A stretch of DNA of 11,751 nt from Bacteroidaceae bacterium (GTDB lineage: Bacteria > Bacteroidota > Bacteroidia > Bacteroidales > Bacteroidaceae): positions 1 through 11,751 of the forward strand of contig JAFYWE010000246.1 in assembly GCA_017558165.1 (NCBI GenBank), in the 5' to 3' direction. Made by a program: the position numbers and the translations under genes. Below are positions 1 through 6,949 of the stretch, in pieces (the stretch's first letter is position 1; each line of letters begins with the position of its first letter). The notes under the pieces are model-generated. The model was given only the letters and a program-made list of their open reading frames with translations. It was not told where the DNA came from and ran no database searches.

Positions 1-170
1 AAAGATCCCCTTTTATAATGTGCAAATATCTACTTTTTTTTCAAATAAGCAAGTCCCTTTCACACTGATTAACTCAAAATGTACACTATTTTATTATAAT
101 CAAGTACAAAACCTACTCAATATTAACAGTCATTAACTAAACAACCGCATGTTTTTAAAACTTTTTCTTT

Positions 171-203
171 AAAAAGGCTCCCCGGCTTCACAGCCAAAGA
201 GCC
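171..203 (-). terminator. Rho-independent terminator of the acyl-CoA ligase operon
   Basis: Read on the minus strand, a two-tier hairpin (outer arms GGCTC/GAGCC at 199-203 and 176-180, a 3x3 internal loop, inner arms GGCT/AGCC at 192-195 and 184-187, tetraloop) is followed directly by five T residues. It lies about 40 nt past the stop codon of the leftward ligase gene, where a terminator is expected. The rest of 1-242 is AT-rich with no credible gene. A weak -7-like box (GATATTTG, minus strand, 30-23) could serve a gene beyond the left edge, but this is only a guess. Confidence 0.7.
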
Positions 204-242
204 CCACAATCAATCTTCTATCAATATATAAATCTTATATAT

Positions 243-1916
243 TTACTTGTACATGAACCTCTTGATGCTGAGCTTGGGCGTCTTCTCAAAAGGCTGGTCC
301 ATAAGCTCACAGGCCGTGATCTTGCTATACACCGGCAACTTCTCGTTGAGCGCGAAAACCTCAGCCTCAATGCTACGGGCAGCTTCATCGGCACTGACAC
401 CAGCCGCAGATATCGCATCGGCATTAGGCACCACAAGCGCCACAAGACCATGCTTGCGCCCCACGATAAGGGACTCTGCGACATATGGCAACTGGTTCAC
501 GAGATCCTCAATCTCCTCGGGATATACGTTCTGTCCATTGGCCGTCAGGATCATATTCTTGCAACGGCCCTTGATGAAGATGTTCTCCTTCTTGTCCATG
601 AGACCCATATCACCGGTCCTGAGCCAGCCATCGGCTGTAAACGCAGCATTTGTAGCCTCGTCATTCTTGTAGTAACCCGACATCACTGAATCGCCCTTTG
701 CCTGAATCTCTCCAGGAACCTTGGCGGGATTCTCTGAATCGATACGGATCTCGACACCAGGATGTGCCACCACACCACAAGAGCGCTCAACAAAGTTAGG
801 CCATGCCGTATAGCTCAACAGCGGGCCACACTCGGTCATTCCGTAACCTACAGTGTAAGGGAACTTCATCTTCTTCATCACCCTCTCAACCTCCTTGTTA
901 AGGGCTGCACCTCCAAGAATGATACCGCCCTTTGTAACGTTGCCACCGAAGGTGTCGATAAGTGTCTGGCGCACCTTCTTGTATATTATTGACCTCAAGC
1001 CAGGAATTGAAAGCATTATGCGCATCGCAGGCTTCTCCAATGTAGGCATGACCTTACCACGGAAAATCTTCTCAATCAACAGAGGCACGGTAAGGAACAT
1101 ATATGGCTTCACATCGGCCAGGGCCTTGAGCAGACGTGCTGGGATTGGTTTCTCGGTAAAGATATTTATGTGACAACCCGACGCGAACGGATAGACAAAA
1201 TCAAAGATCTGGCCGAAGATATGCGCAAGCGGCAGGATTGAGAGAATCTTGTCATCGTTTGAAGCAGGAATGTGTGTGAGCGCGAACTCCACATTTGATG
1301 ATATTGAACGCGCAGTGAGCATTACACCCTTTGGAGAACTACTTGTTCCCGATGTATAGCTTATCACTGCCAACGCCTCAAGGTCACTCTTTACATAGTT
1401 GATGCAATCGGGAGTAACACCTTTAGGGAAACGCTCGGCAAAAGTGCTCTCAACCGATTCGATGACACCATCAAGCATACCGTTGCAGTTCTCGGCCACA
1501 GTGAAGTCCACAATATTCACAAGACCGCGGAAATCGGCAAATCCCGAGAACTGGGGGAGGATGTTATCGCGCTTCAGGTTTCCGAGAATAGCGTTGTCAA
1601 CGAGCAGGAGACGGCTGTCGGACAGACGTGTGAGGTCGGCAACATTCTGTGGAAGGAAATCGGGCAACAAAGGCACGCATACCGCATCGTATGTAACGAC
1701 AGCGAAGTATGAGATACACCACTCGGCGCAGTTGCGTGCGCAAAGGGCAATCTTTTCACCTTTCTTTACACCACACTTCTCGAAGAGCACGTGCATCTTC
1801 TCAATCTCAGACGCAACCATAGCGTATGTCCAGCTCTTGGCTCCATAGTTAGTCAAGGCCTGACGATTCCAGTTGGCCTTGATAGAGCTGTCTACATATG
1901 AAAGAAAGTGTTTCAT
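243..1916 (-). CDS. AMP-forming long-chain acyl-CoA ligase (paralog 2, downstream copy)
   Basis: 557-residue member of the ANL (adenylate-forming) superfamily, expected to activate a fatty or other carboxylic acid with ATP and load it on CoA in the cytoplasm. Visible motifs are the A3 P-loop YTSGTSSSPKG (187-197), A5 YGMTE (358-362), the A7 aspartate in TGDMG (434-438) and the A8 hinge KGRCKNMILTANGQNVYPEE (449-468). No signal peptide or membrane segment is seen. The start MKHFL is shared with the upstream paralog and agrees with the 37-bp gap to it. The C-terminal A10 motif reads TPKLSIKR (546-553), where the usual catalytic lysine position seems to be serine. Length fits FadD-type ligases. 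The acid substrate cannot be told from sequence; an acyl-ACP synthetase role is an alternative. Confidence 0.9.
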   Translation of the reverse strand: MKHFLSYVDSSIKANWNRQALTNYGAKSWTYAMVASEIEKMHVLFEKCGVKKGEKIALCARNCAEWCISYFAVVTYDAVCVPLLPDFLPQNVADLTRLSDSRLLLVDNAILGNLKRDNILPQFSGFADFRGLVNIVDFTVAENCNGMLDGVIESVESTFAERFPKGVTPDCINYVKSDLEALAVISYTSGTSSSPKGVMLTARSISSNVEFALTHIPASNDDKILSILPLAHIFGQIFDFVYPFASGCHINIFTEKPIPARLLKALADVKPYMFLTVPLLIEKIFRGKVMPTLEKPAMRIMLSIPGLRSIIYKKVRQTLIDTFGGNVTKGGIILGGAALNKEVERVMKKMKFPYTVGYGMTECGPLLSYTAWPNFVERSCGVVAHPGVEIRIDSENPAKVPGEIQAKGDSVMSGYYKNDEATNAAFTADGWLRTGDMGLMDKKENIFIKGRCKNMILTANGQNVYPEEIEDLVNQLPYVAESLIVGRKHGLVALVVPNADAISAAGVSADEAARSIEAEVFALNEKLPVYSKITACELMDQPFEKTPKLSIKRFMYK

Positions 1917-1953
1917 AACAAATTAAAATATAAACTATTATGAAAAGTCCGTT

Positions 1954-3633
1954 TTAGTTATACATAAATCTTTTGATACTCAATTTTGGAGTCTTCTCAA
2001 ACGGCTCGGTACGCAATTCGCAACGTGCTATCTGGCTATAGGCCGGCAACTGTGCATTGAGCGCAAAGACATTTGCCTCGATTACCTCCTGAACCTTGTC
2101 TGCGGCAATTCCCGCAGCCTTGAGAGCATCCTGATCAACCACCACAAGAGCCACAAGAGCATGATTGCGTCCCACGATAAGAGACTCCAGTACATAAGGT
2201 AACTGGTTTACAAGATCCTCAATCTCCTCGGGATATACGTTCTGGCCATTGGCTGTAAGGATCATATTCTTGCAACGGCCCTTGATGAAGACAGTACCGA
2301 AACGGTCCTGAACACCCATATCACCGGTCTTGAGCCAGCCGTCACTTGTAAACGACGACTGTGTTGCCTCTTCGTTCTTATAATAACCAAGGGTAACCAC
2401 GTCACCGCGAACCTGAATCTCTCCAGGCACCTTTGCAGGCTTGTCCGAATCAATGCGCAACTCGATGGTGGGAGTAGCCACGCCACCACGGTCATCAATG
2501 GTAGGGTGAGAAGAAGCCACATAGCTGATGAGCGGACCACACTCTGTCATACCATAACCCACAGCGTACGGGATACCTATCTTTTTCATAACCTTATCCA
2601 CATCCTTGCTTATTGCCGCACCACCGATAAAGAAACCGGCCTTGGCAAGGTTGCCACCGAATGTAGCGATGATTTTGTCACGTACCTTCTTATGGATAAC
2701 CTGACGCACACCAGGTATTGAGGTTAGGATACGCATCACCGGCTTATTGAGTGTCGGGATAACCTTTGAACGGAAAATCTTTTCTATTAACAATGGAACT
2801 GTCAAGAAGATAAATGGCTTTACATCGGCCAATGCTTTAAGCAAACGCGCGGGTGCTGGCTTCTCGGTAAAGATATTTATATGACATCCGCAAGAGAAGA
2901 GCAAAAGGAAATCGAACGCGAGTCCGAATATGTGTGCAAGGGGCAGGATAGAAAGTGTAGAGCCAGGCTCGTTCACTGCTACCGGCACAAGTCGGCGCGC
3001 AATCTCAACATTTGCCGACAAAGAACGCGCCGGCAACATGACACCCTTTGGAGAACTGCTTGTACCCGATGTGTAGCTGATTACAGAAAGTTCATCAAGC
3101 CCATCATGGGGATAAGCGAGATCGGCCATGGTATAGCCACCCGGATACTCCTTGTTATATAAATCCTCAATATCGCCATTCGCCACATTAGCCAAAGTAT
3201 CATAACTCACTATTGGAGTTAGATTTACGATATCAACAATACCAATAAGGCCATCAGTCCCGGCCATCTTGTCAAGCGAACCGCTCTTCTTCAATCCGGC
3301 AAGGACATATTTGTCGACAAGTACCAACTTGCTGTCCGAAAGTTTTGTCAAATGAGCGATATTTTCGGGAAGAAAATCGGGCAATAAAGGAACGGCAACG
3401 GCCTTATAGCTTGCAATCGCAATGAAGGCGATACACCATTCGGCTGAGTTTCTTGAGGCAATCGCTATATGATCACCCTTCTTGAGACCGCATTTTTCAA
3501 ATAATATATGCAATTTGGCTACATTACCGGCAATTTCACCATATGTATAGGTAGTTGCACCATAATTGGAGATTGCAGGTTTGTCCCAATTGTTCCTGAT
3601 AGCATCTTCAATATACCAAAGGAAGTGTTTCAT
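1954..3633 (-). CDS. AMP-forming long-chain acyl-CoA ligase (paralog 1, upstream copy)
   Basis: 559-residue ANL-family ligase, strongly similar to the next gene along its whole length. It has an identical P-loop YTSGTSSSPKG (187-197), GYGMTECGP, TGDMG and the same A8 block, and ends with the same EKTPKLSIKRFMY tail. The role is probably ATP-dependent activation of fatty acids to acyl-CoA. An in-frame ATG at 3699 would add 22 basic residues; I chose 3633 because MKHFL..Y matches the paralog start exactly and the extra residues look like leader sequence (AAAAAAAACAG precedes the chosen ATG). It is first in a probable two-gene operon. The two copies differ most around residues 105-180 and 214-225, the former lying before the P-loop, so they may differ in substrate or regulation. 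Confidence 0.9.
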   Translation of the reverse strand: MKHFLWYIEDAIRNNWDKPAISNYGATTYTYGEIAGNVAKLHILFEKCGLKKGDHIAIASRNSAEWCIAFIAIASYKAVAVPLLPDFLPENIAHLTKLSDSKLVLVDKYVLAGLKKSGSLDKMAGTDGLIGIVDIVNLTPIVSYDTLANVANGDIEDLYNKEYPGGYTMADLAYPHDGLDELSVISYTSGTSSSPKGVMLPARSLSANVEIARRLVPVAVNEPGSTLSILPLAHIFGLAFDFLLLFSCGCHINIFTEKPAPARLLKALADVKPFIFLTVPLLIEKIFRSKVIPTLNKPVMRILTSIPGVRQVIHKKVRDKIIATFGGNLAKAGFFIGGAAISKDVDKVMKKIGIPYAVGYGMTECGPLISYVASSHPTIDDRGGVATPTIELRIDSDKPAKVPGEIQVRGDVVTLGYYKNEEATQSSFTSDGWLKTGDMGVQDRFGTVFIKGRCKNMILTANGQNVYPEEIEDLVNQLPYVLESLIVGRNHALVALVVVDQDALKAAGIAADKVQEVIEANVFALNAQLPAYSQIARCELRTEPFEKTPKLSIKRFMYN

Positions 3634-3708
3634 AATGACTGTTTTTTTTAAGTGTCTTAATGGTTTGTATACGCACGGCACATAAGCCTTTTTGCGCACA
3701 ATTCACCG

Positions 3709-3716
3709 CAAAGGTC
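3709..3716 (-). promoter_or_regulatory. Possible -7 box for the ligase operon
   Basis: On the minus strand the sequence GACCTTTG matches the Bacteroidetes -7 consensus TAnnTTTG at all but the first position. It lies about 75 nt upstream of the ligase start at 3633. No well-placed -33 TTTG is visible: a TTTG at 3731-3728 gives a spacer of only 11 nt. The call is therefore weak. Confidence 0.3.
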
Positions 3717-3784
3717 GCATTTCATTTCAAAACAATAGCATTTACGCGCTATACACCTGTTGTTATTGGCAAAATCTTTAAATA

Positions 3785-3816
3785 TGTGGCGAAATTAGTA
3801 TATGTGTGGCGAAATT
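3785..3816. repeat. 12-bp direct repeat, 20-bp period (possible operator)
   Basis: TGTGGCGAAATT occurs at 3785-3796 and again at 3805-3816, both preceded by an AT-rich TAT or TATG stretch. The 20-bp centre-to-centre distance is about two helical turns, which would place two bound proteins on the same DNA face. It lies upstream of both divergent genes, so it could regulate either. The repeat is exact; the regulatory role is inference. Confidence 0.4.
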
Positions 3817-4001
3817 CAAAATGATTTTTACTGTTTTCATCGATATTTTTTACATTTTCATATCTATAAAGAGAAAAAGCAACACCATTCTCGTTCGTTG
3901 AGAAAACAGGATATAGACTGCTTAAAAAAAGTGAAAGACAGCGACATTAGAACCGCGTTTTATAACATTTTCACCGTACGCCAAAATTTGTGACATAAAA
4001 A

Positions 4002-4032
4002 TTAGGTTATATGAATAAAGAGAGTACCTTTG
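4002..4032 (+). promoter_or_regulatory. Bacteroidetes-type promoter for the carboxyltransferase gene
   Basis: TACCTTTG at 4025-4032 is an exact match to the -7 consensus TAnnTTTG. TTAG at 4002-4005 matches the -33 element TTTG at three of four positions, with a 19-nt spacer. Transcription would start near 4037, giving a leader of about 70 nt before the ATG at 4108. The bases just before that ATG are A-rich, with no close Shine-Dalgarno. Confidence 0.6.
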
Positions 4033-4107
4033 CAATAGAAGATACTTATAAACAAGTGGAGGCAGACACCATTCAGGAGCTACCCCACACCATTAAAAAG
4101 CATAATT

Positions 4108-5883
4108 ATGGAAAAGGAAATTAAATTCAGTTTAGTTTACCGTGACATGTACCAATCATCGGGCAAATTCCAGCCTCTTGCCGAGCAGCTGGAAAAAGTT
4201 GCACCGGCAATCATAGAAATGGGATGCTTCTCACGCATTGAGACCAATGGTGGAGCATTCGAGCAGGTAAATCTGATGGCTGGCGAAAACCCGAACCAAG
4301 CCGTAAGACGCTTTACCAAGCCTTTCAACGAGGCCGGTATACAGACACACATGCTCGACAGAGCGCTCAACGGCCTACGCATGTTCCCGGTGCCGGCCGA
4401 TGTACGCCGCCTTATGTATAAGGTAAAGAAGGCACAAGGCGTTGACATAACCCGTATTTTCTGCGGTCTGAATGATTCAAGAAACATAATACCATCTATC
4501 AAATATGCTCTGGAAGCTGGAATGATTCCACAGGCAACGCTCTGTATAACATCATCCCCCGTGCATACAGTCGAGTACTATAGCAATCTTGCCGATGAGC
4601 TTATTGAAGCCGGTGCGACAGAGATATGTTTGAAGGACATGGCCGGAATAGGACGCCCTGCGTTCCTTGGCAGACTTACAAAGAGCATCAAGGACAAGCA
4701 TCCTGAAATCATCATCCAGTACCATGGACACAGTGGCCCAGGCCTTTCAATGGCATCTATCCTGGAGGTCTGCAAGAACGGTTGCGATATCATCGATACG
4801 GCAGTAGAGCCACTCTCTTGGGGAAAGGTTCATCCGGACATCATCAGCGTTCAAGCAATGCTTAAGGATGCAGGCTTTAAAGTGCCGGAAATCAACATGA
4901 ACGCTTATATGAAAGTACGTAGCCTTACACAGGAATTCATTGACGAATGGATGGGATTGTTCATGGACAAGAACAACAAGCTAATGAGTTCACTGTTGCT
5001 TACAAGCGGACTCCCTGGCGGTATGATGGGTTCTATGATGTCAGACCTTTCGGGAGTTCACAAAGGTATAAACGGTATCCTGCAGAGCAAGGGTAAACCC
5101 ACATACACCCTCGACGAACTTATGGTTGAGCTGTTCAATGAGGTTGCATACGTGTGGCCGCGCGTGGGCTATCCCCCACTCGTTACACCGTTCAGCCAGT
5201 ATGTGAAGAACATCGCGCTAATGAACTTGCTGTCAAATGCTCAGGACGAGCCACGTTTCAGCCGCATGGACGAGAGCATGTGGGGTATGATTCTGGGTAA
5301 GAGCGGACACCTGCCTGGCGAAGTTGCGCCAGAGATTGTTGCGCTTGCAAAGGAGAAAGGCTACGAGTTCACCACTGCCGACCCGCAGAGCTTCTACCCC
5401 GATGCGCTTGATGCGTACCGCAAGGAGATGGAAGAGCTTGGCTGGGAAAAGGGACAGGACGACGAGGAGCTCTGGGAGTTTGCAATGCACGAGCGCCAGT
5501 ACCGCGACTACAAGAGCGGTGTTGCCAAGGAGCGTTTCCTTGCCGACATTGAGAAGGCAAAGGACAGCGAAATGGCAAGCAAGGGTGTAAGCATTGAGGA
5601 GATAAAGGCCATAAAGCATGCCAAGGCCGACCCGATTGTGGCACCGGAGAAGGGACAGATTGTATGGGAGGTTGCCGTGAGCGGCGCGTCAATGCCACCG
5701 GCAATAGGCAGCCACGTGAAGGCAGACGAGTTGTTCTGCTCTATCCTCACCCCATGGGGACAGTTGCAGCCAGTTGCATCAGGATTGGGCGGACGCGTCA
5801 TTGAGATATGCGCACAGCAAGGCGCAATAGTGAACCGTGGTGAGATAATCGCATACATCCTGCGCGAGGAACTGTTCAACTGA
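4108..5883 (+). CDS. Carboxyltransferase, oxaloacetate decarboxylase alpha / pyruvate carboxylase B-like, lacking biotin lysine
   Basis: 591-residue cytoplasmic protein with the oxaloacetate decarboxylase alpha / pyruvate carboxylase subunit B layout: HMGL-like carboxyltransferase TIM barrel (about 1-270), conserved carboxylase domain (about 280-480), helical linker rich in charged residues (about 480-508), and a biotinyl/lipoyl-like barrel (about 509-587). Active-site features visible are R12-D13 and Q16 in YRDMYQS, K176 in LKDMAG (the carbamylated metal-ligand lysine in this family), H206-x-H208 in QYHGHSG, and VTP.SQ at 359-364. The family moves a carboxyl group between biotin and pyruvate/oxaloacetate. 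The C-terminal domain lacks the A/V-M-K-M biotinylation motif: residues 539-591 contain no lysine. It either works with a separate biotin carrier protein encoded elsewhere or has a changed role. It stands alone, between two terminators/promoters, with no decarboxylase beta or gamma gene next to it. Confidence 0.85.
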   Translation: MEKEIKFSLVYRDMYQSSGKFQPLAEQLEKVAPAIIEMGCFSRIETNGGAFEQVNLMAGENPNQAVRRFTKPFNEAGIQTHMLDRALNGLRMFPVPADVRRLMYKVKKAQGVDITRIFCGLNDSRNIIPSIKYALEAGMIPQATLCITSSPVHTVEYYSNLADELIEAGATEICLKDMAGIGRPAFLGRLTKSIKDKHPEIIIQYHGHSGPGLSMASILEVCKNGCDIIDTAVEPLSWGKVHPDIISVQAMLKDAGFKVPEINMNAYMKVRSLTQEFIDEWMGLFMDKNNKLMSSLLLTSGLPGGMMGSMMSDLSGVHKGINGILQSKGKPTYTLDELMVELFNEVAYVWPRVGYPPLVTPFSQYVKNIALMNLLSNAQDEPRFSRMDESMWGMILGKSGHLPGEVAPEIVALAKEKGYEFTTADPQSFYPDALDAYRKEMEELGWEKGQDDEELWEFAMHERQYRDYKSGVAKERFLADIEKAKDSEMASKGVSIEEIKAIKHAKADPIVAPEKGQIVWEVAVSGASMPPAIGSHVKADELFCSILTPWGQLQPVASGLGGRVIEICAQQGAIVNRGEIIAYILREELFN

Positions 5884-5899
5884 CAATTACACCAAAACT

Positions 5900-5939
5900 T
5901 AAGCCCCTTATCTGTAGTGTAATACGGATAAGGGGCTTA
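5900..5939. terminator. Strong bidirectional terminator between converging genes
   Basis: A 16-bp stem (arms 5900-5915 and 5924-5939, one G-U wobble) with an 8-nt loop carries a GC-rich core (AAGCCCC/GGGGCTT). On the plus strand it is followed by TAATTTTA, and on the minus strand by TTTTGG. It sits between two converging genes ending at 5883 (plus) and 6012 (minus), so it can stop both transcripts. The remainder of 5884-6011 shows nothing else. Confidence 0.85.
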
Positions 5940-6011
5940 TAATTTTACAATATCATCACTAAACAAGCTATGTTTCCGGTTCATTAACTCACCGGCACAT
6001 ATATACCGCCA

Positions 6012-6770
6012 TCACTTTCTCTTGCGGGCAGTGATGTGGAAGCACGCCTGCTTCACTTCGTATTTTACATAGCATTTACCGTTTTTCTTGAGGTCACGCA
6101 ACACCTCTGCCAATACGGCAATGAGATCAACTTCTCGGGCATCGGCAGAATTCTCATCCACTTTCACGAAACGCTTGTACGAGATATCGAACGTGGTTCC
6201 ATAGCAATGTACAGAACGCTCCGACGCATTGACGTTGCGCTTTGAGAGGCTCTTCACATCAGCATCAGTCCTCAGCACCGATGTCACCACCATTCTGTAC
6301 TCAGGCAGATGCTTGTTACGCAGGGAATCCTTGAAATTCTCGCCAATCTCACAAAGCAAGTCAAGAGCATCCTTTACAAGATATGGCGACGAATGTGTCA
6401 GACGGTCAACTATATAAGGTTCCGGCCCCCAGAATCCCATATTTCCGCAAATGAGATACAACGGACGCGATGCACCGGGAATGCCGTCACGTGTCGCGAG
6501 CGGCTTGACACCAATCTGTTGAGCTGCAGCAAGATGCGTATCGTTCATGTCATTGAACTCACGCTTGCGGTTCCAATACACTATCTTGTTAGGCTTGCCG
6601 GTGAAAGCCTTATCACTATCCTTTTCCTTAACCTCGGGCAACTGCTCCTCGGCAACCACCTCAACAACCTCATCGCGGCTGTCTTCACCACCACAATCCA
6701 CGCATGTCCCGAGCATAAAACTGAGCAGCATTGCCGCTCCTATAAGTATTTTGACTCTTAAATTTTCCAT
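6012..6770 (-). CDS. Exported M15-peptidase-like protein (DUF5715-like)
   Basis: 252-residue protein with an N-terminal hydrophobic segment (about 8-20) and cysteines at 23 and 26, so it is exported and might be a lipoprotein, though the lipobox (LGTC) is not ideal. Residues 27-60 form an acidic linker. The C-terminal half has the layout of D,D-/L,D-carboxypeptidase-like M15 enzymes: TSVLRT (163-168), then SVHCYGTTFDIS (186-197) with H188 and D195, and a final histidine in CFHITAR (243-249, H245), which would give an H...D...H zinc site. I recall similar Bacteroidetes proteins under DUF5715, but family assignment is from pattern alone. A cell-wall or peptide-processing role in the periplasm is inference. 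Its -7 box lies only 7 nt before the ATG, so the mRNA may be nearly leaderless. Confidence 0.75.
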   Translation of the reverse strand: MENLRVKILIGAAMLLSFMLGTCVDCGGEDSRDEVVEVVAEEQLPEVKEKDSDKAFTGKPNKIVYWNRKREFNDMNDTHLAAAQQIGVKPLATRDGIPGASRPLYLICGNMGFWGPEPYIVDRLTHSSPYLVKDALDLLCEIGENFKDSLRNKHLPEYRMVVTSVLRTDADVKSLSKRNVNASERSVHCYGTTFDISYKRFVKVDENSADAREVDLIAVLAEVLRDLKKNGKCYVKYEVKQACFHITARKRK

Positions 6771-6777
6771 AGTGACG

Positions 6778-6785
6778 CGAAGATA
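6778..6785 (-). promoter_or_regulatory. -7 box for the M15-like gene, very close to the start codon
   Basis: On the minus strand TATCTTCG (6785 down to 6778) matches the Bacteroidetes -7 box with one change; the same octamer precedes nth and pgk. A TTTG at 6812-6809 is a possible -33 element, but the spacer is 23 nt, longer than usual. The ATG at 6770 begins 7 nt after the box, implying a leader of at most a few nucleotides. Confidence 0.5.
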
Positions 6786-6803
6786 GCTAAAAAAAACGCC
6801 ACT

Positions 6804-6837
6804 TTTGTCAAAATATGTATTTTAATTATTATATTTG
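6804..6837 (+). promoter_or_regulatory. Promoter for the GH20 hexosaminidase gene
   Basis: TATATTTG at 6830-6837 is an exact match to TAnnTTTG, and TTTG at 6804-6807 supplies the -33 element with a 22-nt spacer, slightly longer than the usual 19-21. This would start transcription near 6842, about 105 nt before the chosen ATG at 6950. The box overlaps the upstream region of the divergent M15-like gene, so the two promoters probably compete for or share this 179-bp region (6771-6949). Confidence 0.6.
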
Positions 6838-6949
6838 AGGTTAACAATGGATATTATTGCATTATATGACAGTATAAGAGAAGTTGACTTGCCTACCCCA
6901 TTCATGCAATATTCGCCAGAACATTATAATTCAATGTAAATATAAAACT

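Larger units (their letters stand above)
3634..4107. other. AT-rich divergent intergenic region
   Basis: This 474-bp gap separates the leftward ligase operon from the rightward carboxyltransferase gene. It is very AT-rich. It contains a 12-bp direct repeat at 20-bp spacing, a good promoter near 4002-4032, and a possible leftward -7 box near 3716-3709. The only sizeable ORF inside (3802-3993) has no recognisable features and a low-complexity composition, so I do not call it a gene. No riboswitch or tRNA was recognised. Confidence 0.6.

Noticed and set aside
1399..1848. 149-residue plus-strand ORF inside the ligase gene
   Set aside because: Antisense shadow of a clearly conserved ligase coding sequence.
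3802..3993. 63-residue ORF in the divergent intergenic region
   Set aside because: Composition is H/K/F/Y-rich, no motif or signal, it overlaps the spaced repeat, and no promoter or start context supports it.
4040..4107. Possible riboswitch or leader peptide before the carboxyltransferase gene
   Set aside because: Only a short GTGG/CCAC pairing and a distant GGAGG are visible; no known aptamer pattern or small ORF was found.
4717..4731. Apparent loss of a metal-binding histidine in the carboxyltransferase (Q204 at the HxH position)
   Set aside because: Shifting the alignment by two residues puts H206-x-H208 in register with the family HxH motif, so the metal site is intact.
5233..5619. 128-residue minus-strand ORF inside the carboxyltransferase gene
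   Set aside because: Leucine-rich antisense shadow of a conserved coding frame, without its own promoter.
6884..6949. Upstream ATG giving a 1196-residue GH20 protein
   Set aside because: It would place 22 polar residues before a well-formed signal peptide; the ATG at 6950 is the better start.
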